From: Cronobacter condimenti 1330
GTDB taxonomy: Bacteria; Pseudomonadota; Gammaproteobacteria; Enterobacterales; Enterobacteriaceae
Length of the DNA stretch: 64,000 bases
Direction: 5' to 3'
Assembly (NCBI RefSeq): GCF_001277255.1
Contig: NZ_CP012264.1
Span: 1,178,001-1,242,000 of the forward strand
Position numbers and translations under genes: made by a program. Of this stretch, positions 43,291-50,366 are shown one piece after another. Under the pieces are notes generated by a model. The model saw nothing but the letters and a program-made list of their open reading frames with translations. It was not told where the DNA came from and did not search any database. The stretch's first letter is position 1. Every line of letters begins with the position of its first letter.

Positions 43291-43449
43291 GAGGAGGCAA
43301 TGTCTGGGTGCGGTCTGGCGCGACGGCCACCGGTACAGAAAGCCGGTGTGATGTTGGGTAATTTTTTTCGGCAGGGCATGGTGCATTTGCACCTTTTTGA
43401 CGAAGCCGCACCGCGAAGCGAAATAGATGAAGAATTATTTAATATATAA
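43291..43449 (+). pseudogene. umuC 3'-end remnant 5
   Basis: VWRDGHRY, then after a one-base loss GVMLGNFFRQGMVHLHLFDE, then a switch to a short foreign tail IDEELFNI and TAA. It keeps seven T where remnants 1, 3 and 4 lost one. It marks the junction between the regulator cassette and the next gene. Confidence 0.75.
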
Positions 43450-43463
43450 TTACCTCACCTCAG

Positions 43464-44147
43464 TTAATTCTTTAATGGATAAGTTTTTGTCCAATTGTAG
43501 TTAACCTTCGCTAATATTAATTCTCCGGCAACATCTCCGAAATTAATGGCCTGACGTTCCAGAAAGAATTGACGTACCGTTGCGGGTAAAAAAGCGGCGC
43601 TGTAGCGTAAAATAGTACTGTGCCAGAAGGGGGCGGGTAATGGACTGCCGGTATGACGCATCAGTAATTCATTTTTCCAGTCAGAATCCAGAACCTTTTC
43701 GCAAAATGACTCGCGCATGGCTATCGCAGGCCTTTCAGGGATGCCCGCAAGCAGCAACTGGCTGGGCAATGCAACTAACCGAAGATGCCTGATGATAATT
43801 CCTTTCGCATCAAATTCAGCCCAGATCGTTTTCAAGTGATCCACTTTCGCTGGCAATAACTCGTTTACGTCATACAGCGGCAGAGTCAGCGGTAAGAAGG
43901 TGAAATGGAAACCGTGCACCGGCAGAATATCCGCAAGGGGATCATCCTTTGTAAGCTGTTTCAATTCGCGAATAAGACGTGACACATGGAAGGACACAGG
44001 TGGCTGAATGCCCGTTGCAAGAGCGAGTTTTAGCGGATCGTAGTAATTTTCCTCTCTGATTTCCCCTATTCCTGCATGTTTCGCCCACATCGCGATGGTG
44101 TTCTCGTTTGCAGAACGATACATGTTTTGCAGACTTAGTGATTTCAT
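43464..44147 (-). CDS. 2H phosphoesterase-like (LigT-type) protein
   Basis: A 227-aa protein with two spaced histidine motifs, HFTFLPL (middle) and HSTILRYS (late), matching the HxT/SxR-like pairs of the 2H phosphoesterase superfamily (LigT, cyclic phosphodiesterases). ATG at 44147 begins MKSLSLQNMY; a start five codons earlier is possible. Cellular role unknown. It lies alone between a umuC tail and a tssE remnant. Confidence 0.6.
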   Translation of the reverse strand: MKSLSLQNMYRSANENTIAMWAKHAGIGEIREENYYDPLKLALATGIQPPVSFHVSRLIRELKQLTKDDPLADILPVHGFHFTFLPLTLPLYDVNELLPAKVDHLKTIWAEFDAKGIIIRHLRLVALPSQLLLAGIPERPAIAMRESFCEKVLDSDWKNELLMRHTGSPLPAPFWHSTILRYSAAFLPATVRQFFLERQAINFGDVAGELILAKVNYNWTKTYPLKN

Positions 44148-44670
44148 AACAGACCTTACCAAGTTCCTGTGAACGCAGTTTGTTGATTATTCAACATATT
44201 GCTATCCCATATTGTAGGCTATTCGGTTAATTTTTCAGGGATAATGCGAACATACTTAGAGGATCTTATTCCCGCCTTACTGGTGGTCAGCATTCGGCTT
44301 TCTCATGCAAGATCGGCCCTCAGGTTAAAGTCTCTGCAACCGGCTTTCGTGTTCCGCATAAACCTTCGGCAAAAAAATAGAAAAATGAATGATGGCGCGT
44401 GCGCGACGATACTTCCGGCCAGAGCCGGGCTTCATGCCACAACTGTGCCCGGCATCAACATCATGACGTTCTGTACAGTGTTGATGTAGCCGGAGCCGCG
44501 TAGCCCGTCCACCATGTGCTCGCACCACACTGGCCCAGAAGAAGCTCATCAGTGCATTTGGAGCGAACGCAGCATTCCCTGTAAACCAAGAAGGCGCTAA
44601 ATCTTGTTATGTGTGGCTACCAAAAATTATGCCAGGAAGACAAAAAGTGGCACAAGGCTAAAGTAACCAG
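44148..44670. other. 523-bp region with no intact gene
   Basis: Short protein-like tails are visible but not assignable. On the minus strand about 44560-44450 an open frame includes WCEHMVDGLRGSGYINTVQ and ends at a TGA. On the plus strand about 44582-44660 another reads CYVWLPKIMPGRQKVAQG. They look like gene 3' ends left by rearrangement. Confidence 0.4.
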
Positions 44671-44982
44671 ATGGTGAAAAGGAGTAACCCGGCGATTGCC
44701 GCGTCAGTGATTAACCATGGGCTTGCGCCGTTGTCAGGAAAATATGCCACGCCACAGAGTTGGGTAGTGATGGAGCAGGCTATTCGCGACGCGCTGCTGC
44801 GTTTTGAGCCACGCATTCTGCCGGAATCGCTTGTGGTACGCCCAAAGCGCGAGCTTACATCAGGCACGACGCTAAGGTTTGAGATAGCCGCGCTCCTTTA
44901 CTGGCAGCCCGATCCCGTCGAACTGATGATTAACGGCAGTTACGATACGCAAACCGAACAAACGACACTGACGGCCCTATAA
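44671..44982 (+). pseudogene. tssE: tssE 3' end (T6SS gp25-like baseplate protein)
   Basis: 103 residues open from ATG at 44671: SVINHGLAPLSGKYATPQ, then IRDALLRFEPRILPESLVV and LRFEIAALLYWQPDPVELMI. This is the C-terminal two thirds of a GPW/gp25 (TssE) baseplate wedge protein; the N-terminal third (usually about 50-60 aa more) is missing. No other tss gene is adjacent, so it is a fragment of a lost or distant T6SS cluster. Confidence 0.78.
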
Positions 44983-45110
44983 AAATAAAAAAACCAATTT
45001 TTTTATTTTTATTTAGGCGTCGTTTAAATACAGCGTGAAAGCGAAAGGAAAGAAAAGGTGCCAAATCCTTTTGGCGGGGTATTAACCTATAGTGCGTGGC
45101 GTAGTATTTA

Positions 45111-45203
45111 TTAAATCGCAACCTTGAATAAAATCAGTGCGCAAGCTACAAAAACCACGACCAGCGAAATGAGAAAAACTTTCGCGCCAAAACTATATTG
45201 CAT
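45111..45203 (-). CDS. Candidate 30-aa membrane microprotein
   Basis: MQYSFGAKVFLISLVVVFVA begins a 30-residue peptide with one continuous hydrophobic helix (residues 9-26) and a Lys near each end. GGGAGAG lies 5 nt before ATG, a good ribosome site. Too short for routine gene calls. No match to a named small protein comes to mind. It could be chance, but the coincidence of ribosome site, helix and compact frame makes it plausible. Confidence 0.4.
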   Translation of the reverse strand: MQYSFGAKVFLISLVVVFVACALILFKVAI

Positions 45204-45324
45204 TTTCACTCTCCCGGAGTGCCTAGAGGCTGTGCTATCACTGGTATTAATTGCGGGACGTTATAATTACTGTGGCCGTGATGGCGTTATGTCCCGTCTG
45301 GTATGTCTGTGATTCAAATAATAA

Positions 45325-45356
45325 AAAAAAGCCGCCTTTGACGTGGCGGCTTTTAA
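45325..45356. terminator. Bidirectional intrinsic terminator
   Basis: AAAAGCCGCC ... GGCGGCTTTT with A run upstream and T run downstream. It lies between the island end and the chemoreceptor gene. Confidence 0.75.
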
Positions 45357-45479
45357 ACCTGCTTTCAGGTGGCGCGCATAATAGGGGATTGCCTGGCGTG
45401 AAGCAAGTGAATGGCGTTAATTTCGCCTGGCGCCCCCCTATATTTTGTAGTCATGCCTACCTCAATGCAGCCCATTTGA

Positions 45480-47387
45480 TTACGCCACGACGAACCGGTT
45501 AACCAGTTGTGACATGGTTTCAGACTGGTTATCCAGCGTCTGGCTGGCAGTGGCGGCCTCAGAAACCAGCGAGGCGTTCTGCTGGGTCACTTGTTCAAGC
45601 TGGTTTAGCGCCTCATGCACCTGCGATACGCCGAGCGACTGCTCCGCAGCGGCGCGGGCAATGTCACTGATAAAGGTGCGCATACGGGCAGTGTTCGCCA
45701 CTGCGGCGTCAAGCGCGTGGCCGGAGGCATCCACGTGTTCCACACCTTCACCGATTTTCGCCATGTTATTCGCCACCAGTTCGCGAATAAGTCCTGCCTC
45801 GCGGGCGCAGCGCTGCGACAGCGTGCGTACTTCAGAGGCCACCACGGCAAAACCACGGCCCAGTTCACCGGCGCGTGCAGCCTCTACGGCGGCGTTAAGG
45901 GCCAGCAGGTTGGTCTGGAAAGAGATCTCGTCAATTGAGCCGACGATACGTGAGATCTGCTCGCTGGAGGACTGGATATCCGCCATGCTTTGGCGGGCAG
46001 AGTGCGCCACCGCGCTTGCGCTCTGCATCTCTTCTTCCATCATCCGTGTCAGGCGCTCTGCCTCATGGGCGTTGTCAGCGGTCTGGGTGATGACCGTGGT
46101 TATCTGCTCCATGCTGGCGGCAGTTTCCACCAGCGAGGCCGCCTGTTCGTCTGTGCGCTGCGCCAGATCCTGGTTGCCTGCCGCAATACCGGCACTGGCG
46201 TGGCGCAGGATAACGGCACCGGATTTGATCTGCGCGACGATCTGCTGAATATCTTCTATAGCGCGGTTATACGCGCGGTTGAGCGCAGAGAGCTCATCGC
46301 TGCCCGGCACGTCAAGGCGGCGGGTCAAATCGCCCTGCATACCATCAATAGCGGTTAAGGTGGCGTGCAACTGACGATGAATGCTGCGTGCGACGACCAC
46401 TGCGAAGCTCATCGCGACGATAAGCGCCAGCAGCGTGATAACGAGGAAACGCTGCCACCCGGCGCGAGCTTCACTGGCGAGTTCGCCTGCGGTCGACAGC
46501 AGTTGTGCGGAGGCGGCGTTCTCCAGGATACGCAGCGTATCAATGCGCTGGGTTTGTGCTTCAAACCAGGTACCAGGCGATACGCCAAAATTACCGCTTG
46601 CGGCTTTAGCAAGTGCGGTCTGGCGCAGTTCCAGCGCGCGGGTCGCAGACGGGAGCGCCAGCGTCGCATCAATGCGTTTCACGCCGTCGGCATCAGTAAG
46701 CTGCCGTGAGGCGGCAAGCAATGCCTGTTGTTTGCCCACCACTTCGCTCAGGCGCGCCACCTGGCCGTCGGCAAAATGGTCCGCAAAGAAAATGCCGGAG
46801 AGCAGCGCGCGCTCGACGCCCGCCTGTTCTTTCATGCTAATCAGGCTGTAATACACCACCATCTGATTCACAATCACGCCCGCATGGCTTAAGTGCGTGC
46901 TGCGGCCAACCAGCTCCAGTACGGTGCTGATGGTATCGGTATAAAACGCAACACCCTGTGAGGCCGGAAGTGAAAGGGCGGTAATCTGCTGGCGCGTCTC
47001 GCCGAGCATGGATACCCGCTGCTGGAAGGCGCGGATGGCCTCGCCGACGCTGCCTTTCAGGCTCTCTTCGTCGGTGTTTTTCATGGCGGTATTAAACGCA
47101 TTCAGCGCGCTGTCGGTAGTGTTGCGCTGGGTGTTCAGCTCGCTGCTGAACTGCGCCCCTTTACTGCCGAGATAACCCGCGCTCAGGCCACGCTCTTTTT
47201 GCAGTTCATGCACCACATCGCCTGCGCTTTTGGCAAGACGCGTCACTTCTTCGACGTTACGCATTTGTCGTTCAGTATCAATGCGCGACAGCATGCCAGC
47301 ACCGGCAAGCCACAGCAGCGCGATTAATAAAGGCAAAAGCGCAATGGCTAATTTTGTTTTCATTGAGATACGATATATCCATGACAT
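45480..47387 (-). CDS. Methyl-accepting chemotaxis protein with NIT sensor
   Basis: A 635-aa chemoreceptor: TM1 about 10-32, a periplasmic all-helical NIT (nitrate/nitrite-sensing-type) domain with ELQKERGLSAGYLGSKG, TM2 about 305-325, HAMP, and the signalling domain with the hairpin tip EISFQTNLLALNAAVEAARAG. No C-terminal NWETF-type pentapeptide is present, so CheR/CheB would act without tethering. The start at MSWIYRIS has AGGA 9 nt upstream; longer frames to 47480 are less likely. Ligand unproven. Confidence 0.85.
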   Translation of the reverse strand: MSWIYRISMKTKLAIALLPLLIALLWLAGAGMLSRIDTERQMRNVEEVTRLAKSAGDVVHELQKERGLSAGYLGSKGAQFSSELNTQRNTTDSALNAFNTAMKNTDEESLKGSVGEAIRAFQQRVSMLGETRQQITALSLPASQGVAFYTDTISTVLELVGRSTHLSHAGVIVNQMVVYYSLISMKEQAGVERALLSGIFFADHFADGQVARLSEVVGKQQALLAASRQLTDADGVKRIDATLALPSATRALELRQTALAKAASGNFGVSPGTWFEAQTQRIDTLRILENAASAQLLSTAGELASEARAGWQRFLVITLLALIVAMSFAVVVARSIHRQLHATLTAIDGMQGDLTRRLDVPGSDELSALNRAYNRAIEDIQQIVAQIKSGAVILRHASAGIAAGNQDLAQRTDEQAASLVETAASMEQITTVITQTADNAHEAERLTRMMEEEMQSASAVAHSARQSMADIQSSSEQISRIVGSIDEISFQTNLLALNAAVEAARAGELGRGFAVVASEVRTLSQRCAREAGLIRELVANNMAKIGEGVEHVDASGHALDAAVANTARMRTFISDIARAAAEQSLGVSQVHEALNQLEQVTQQNASLVSEAATASQTLDNQSETMSQLVNRFVVA

Positions 47388-47551
47388 AAGCGTCATTCCT
47401 GTGTTGCGAGTAAACTGGATATATTTTTTATCGGTAACATAAATAAGGAGCTTTAACGGCTGAGGCGGCACAAAAGGCAATAAAATAACTAAAAAGAGTT
47501 ATTCTCATGATCCAGAATAAAAAAGATCGCGTTATTTTTTTCAGAAAAGAT

Positions 47552-47580
47552 AAAAGCCAGCAATGTATAGCTGGCTTTGA
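47552..47580 (-). terminator. ybdK terminator
   Basis: AAAGCCAGC ... GCTGGCTTT hairpin with TTTTATCTTTT on the minus strand, about 70 nt after the ybdK stop. Confidence 0.7.
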
Positions 47581-47650
47581 GAAGCGAGCGGCACCCTGAT
47601 TAAGGTAAATACCGTTAAACAGACAGAGCCAGTTCGTGTGCGGCAGGCCT

Positions 47651-48766
47651 TCAGGCGGCCCAGATCTCACCGTGACGACGCACCAGCTCGGAAAGCGAGC
47701 CGCCATCGGCGGTAAAGGCACGTATGCGGTGTGCGTCGCTGTCGTTATTTTTCACGTAGCGGTGAATGCCTTCCAGCGCGCTGCCAGCATTAAGTGGACG
47801 GGCGTAGCGCTCAAGTTTGTCGAGCAGAGACAAAATATCTTCACCGATACTGCGCTGTTCACCGGTGCAGACATCCGTCAGCGTACCGTCCAGACCATAA
47901 CGACACGCCTGAAAACGGTTAAACCGGTAAATAAGGTAATCCTCAGCTTTGTGTTTATACGGGCGTTCTTCTAATAACCAGTGTGAAAGCGCCTGAATGA
48001 AACCTGCGATATTAACAGCGCGCTCAAGCGTTAATGGTGTATCCATCACACGGACTTCCACCGTGCCGAAATCGGGGCTTGGGCGAATATCCCAGTGCAA
48101 ATCTTTAATCGACTGCACGACATGGGTACCTTCAAGGCGGGCGTACATTTTCTCAAACTGCGTCCAGTCAGCGGCAAACGGCGCGGGGCCGTTATCCGGA
48201 AACGCCGAGAAAATATTGAGCCGTGATGAGGCAAAACCTGTGTCCGACCCCTGCATATAGGGCGAGGACGCCGACAGCGCAACGAAATGCGGCACGAAGC
48301 GCGACAGCCCATGCAGCAAATACATGGCCTCTTCACCGTTGCGACACCCCACATGCACATGCTGGCCAAACACGGTCGCCTGTTTAATGAGATACCCGAA
48401 AAGCTCCAGCGTGCGGGCGTAACGTTCGCTGGCGCATACCTCCTGGCGCTGCCATTTCTGGAACGGGTGCGTGCCGCCACCGCTGATGATGAGATGATGC
48501 TGCTGCGCGCAGGCGAGAATTTCGCGCTGTAACACCGCAAATTCTGCCGCGACCTGGTTGATATCGCGGCAGACGCCCGTCGCTATCTCCAGCATGCTTT
48601 CGGTAATATCGTGTTTCACTTCGCCTGCGGTCACGCGGCTTTCGAGCGCGCTGATAAGCGTTGAGGAATCCTGGCTTAGGTTATAGCCCGGCGGGCTGGT
48701 CACCTGAAGCTCAAGTTCAACGCCGAGCGTATAAGGGTCGGAGGCGGTAAAAGGTTTGAGCGGCAT
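47651..48766 (-). CDS. ybdK: Carboxylate-amine ligase YbdK (GCS2 family)
   Basis: A 371-aa homologue of plant-type glutamate-cysteine ligase: TLGVELELQV, HDITESMLEIATGVC, GGGTHPFQKWQRQ, FGQHVHVGC and DIRPSPDFGTVEVRVMD. E. coli YbdK has weak gamma-glutamylcysteine ligase activity; its physiological role is unclear. The frame opens at 48823 but MPLKPF fits the family start. It lies next to entD as in E. coli. Confidence 0.93.
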   Translation of the reverse strand: MPLKPFTASDPYTLGVELELQVTSPPGYNLSQDSSTLISALESRVTAGEVKHDITESMLEIATGVCRDINQVAAEFAVLQREILACAQQHHLIISGGGTHPFQKWQRQEVCASERYARTLELFGYLIKQATVFGQHVHVGCRNGEEAMYLLHGLSRFVPHFVALSASSPYMQGSDTGFASSRLNIFSAFPDNGPAPFAADWTQFEKMYARLEGTHVVQSIKDLHWDIRPSPDFGTVEVRVMDTPLTLERAVNIAGFIQALSHWLLEERPYKHKAEDYLIYRFNRFQACRYGLDGTLTDVCTGEQRSIGEDILSLLDKLERYARPLNAGSALEGIHRYVKNNDSDAHRIRAFTADGGSLSELVRRHGEIWAA

Positions 48767-48971
48767 AATAAGCTCTCTGGTCAGGGCAGCCCCGCGGGCG
48801 CGGCTGCGATGTGTTTGCTCCAAGTATAGTCATGGAAACCGCCGCTTTTTGGGGCAAACGGCTCGGATAAAACCGAGTTCCTGTGCGCTTTTTCCCACTG
48901 AAATCAATGGCTATCTTCATCACGTCGCGGCTGGTATAACTTTTTATTAACAATCAGCGGGAGGAGAGCAC

Positions 48972-49676
48972 GTGGCTTATTACAATCATTATGATCAGCA
49001 GGTCGGCGCGCCGGTGGCGGACTGGCAGGGGGCGCAAACGCCAGAGCGTATCACGCTTGCAGGCCGCTATTGTACGCTGGCACCGCTTAACGCGGATGCC
49101 CACGCCGCCGAGCTTTTTGCAGCGTATCAGGATGCGCCGGATGACCGCGACTGGACCTGGCTTGCCAGCGATCGCCCGGATACGGTCGCGCAATGTCATG
49201 CCTGGGTTACGCAAAAGGTGATGGATCCGTCACTGGTGCCGTTTGCCGTGCTGGACAACGCCTGCGGCGAGGCGGTGGGGCTGGTGTGCTTTATGCGCAT
49301 TGATAACGCTAATGGCGTGCTGGAAATCGGCCATGTCACCTGGTCGCCACGTATGAAAAACCGCGTTACCGGCACCGAGGCGCTGTGGCTGCTGATGCGG
49401 GAAGCCTTCGCGCGCGGTTTTCGCCGTGTGGAATGGAAATGTGATTCGATGAACACCGCCTCGCGGCGCGCCGCCGAACGGCTCGGTTTCACCTATGAAG
49501 GGCGGTTGCGTCAAATGATGGTGCGTAAAGGCCGCAACCGTGATTCCGAATGGTTTTCCCTGCTCGATCACGAATGGCCGCAGGCCGATGCCGCGCTGCG
49601 TGGCTGGCTTGCACCGGAGAATTTTACGCAAGACGGCAGACAGAAGCGGGCGCTCAGAGCATTTCGCGAGGGTTAG
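48972..49676 (+). CDS. GNAT acetyltransferase, RimJ/RimL type
   Basis: A 234-aa GNAT protein; N-terminal beta strand ITLAGRYCTLAPL, acetyl-CoA-binding region WSPRMKNRVTGTEAL and the C-terminal VEWKCDSMNTASRRAAERLGF are typical of RimJ/RimL-like N-acetyltransferases. It starts with GTG, GGGAGGAG sitting 5-6 nt upstream. Substrate unknown. Its 3' end overlaps that of entD by 23 bp, tail to tail. Confidence 0.85.
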   Translation: MAYYNHYDQQVGAPVADWQGAQTPERITLAGRYCTLAPLNADAHAAELFAAYQDAPDDRDWTWLASDRPDTVAQCHAWVTQKVMDPSLVPFAVLDNACGEAVGLVCFMRIDNANGVLEIGHVTWSPRMKNRVTGTEALWLLMREAFARGFRRVEWKCDSMNTASRRAAERLGFTYEGRLRQMMVRKGRNRDSEWFSLLDHEWPQADAALRGWLAPENFTQDGRQKRALRAFREG

Positions 49677-50331
49677 GAAGGGTCAGGAGGGTGAAGATAA
49701 TCGCGTCCTCCTGCTGCCAGTGCAGCGTAAAACAGCGCCCCGTCGGGAAGGGCCCGAGCGGGGTGGTCAGGCGCAGCGTCAGCGTGTTTGCCTCAAGCCC
49801 GACGACGTGCGCGCATTCGAAGCCAAACCAGTCGCCCACCTGCGGGAACAACGCTTTAAACAAACTCTCTTTGGCGGAAAACACCAGCGTCAGCGCGCTC
49901 GGAAAGGGCAGCGATGCGCGGGCAAGCCGTGCCTGTTCCTGCGCGTCGATAATACCTGGCGCCAGCTCCTGCGCCGTCTGCGCATCCATGAGTGTTTCAG
50001 CATCAATGCCGATAATGCCAGGCGTGGTGATTGCCGCGGCCCAGGCGCGATGCCCGGTATGGGTGATGCTACCGATAAAACCATCAGGCCAGCACGGCTC
50101 GCGGTGCGCCCCGATGCCCGGAATTTGCGTCCCGGCACCCGCAGCACGCAGTGCGGCCACTGCCGCCATCCGGCCAGCCAGATGTTCGGCCTGACGCCGC
50201 GGCACGGCGTTCGCGAGCTGCGCAGCGTGCGGCAGCCACAGCAAATCGGCAGGCTGAAATGTCGCTCGCGAGAAATCAACGCGCCAGACGCGTTGCCCGA
50301 CGAGGTCAAATGAGGTGAGGGTGGTGTGCAT
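49654..50331 (-). CDS. entD: Enterobactin synthase 4'-phosphopantetheinyl transferase EntD
   Basis: A 225-aa phosphopantetheinyl transferase that activates the carrier domains of EntF and EntB. Motifs: GSITHTGHRAW, GIIGIDAE (Mg ligands) and FSAKESLFKALFP. ATG at 50331 begins MHTTLTSF. An alternative ATG at 50367 overlaps the fepA stop (TGATG) and reads through a hairpin with six T, so the true start is unsure. Homology to E. coli EntD begins after either. Confidence 0.9.
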   Translation of the reverse strand: MHTTLTSFDLVGQRVWRVDFSRATFQPADLLWLPHAAQLANAVPRRQAEHLAGRMAAVAALRAAGAGTQIPGIGAHREPCWPDGFIGSITHTGHRAWAAAITTPGIIGIDAETLMDAQTAQELAPGIIDAQEQARLARASLPFPSALTLVFSAKESLFKALFPQVGDWFGFECAHVVGLEANTLTLRLTTPLGPFPTGRCFTLHWQQEDAIIFTLLTLPNPREML

Positions 50332-50332
50332 A

Positions 50333-50360
50333 GAAAAAAGGCGGGAGAGATCTCCCGCCA
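50333..50360 (-). terminator. Hairpin with T6 between fepA and entD
   Basis: Minus-strand GGCGGGA-GATCTC-TCCCGCC followed by TTTTTT ends 2 nt before the entD ATG at 50331. It resembles an intrinsic terminator inside the fepA-entD operon and would act as an attenuator, or be read through from the coupled start at 50367. Confidence 0.7.
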
Positions 50361-50366
50361 CTGTCA

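Noticed and set aside
44199..44549. Two overlapping ORFs of 96 and 74 aa
   Set aside because: No ribosome sites, no recognisable domains and opposite strands over the same DNA; treated as debris.
45124..45312. 62-aa plus-strand ORF, checked as a Hok/Ldr-type toxin
   Set aside because: No Hok or Ldr signature; the hydrophobic character is on the minus strand, where a better start and ribosome site exist (45111-45203).
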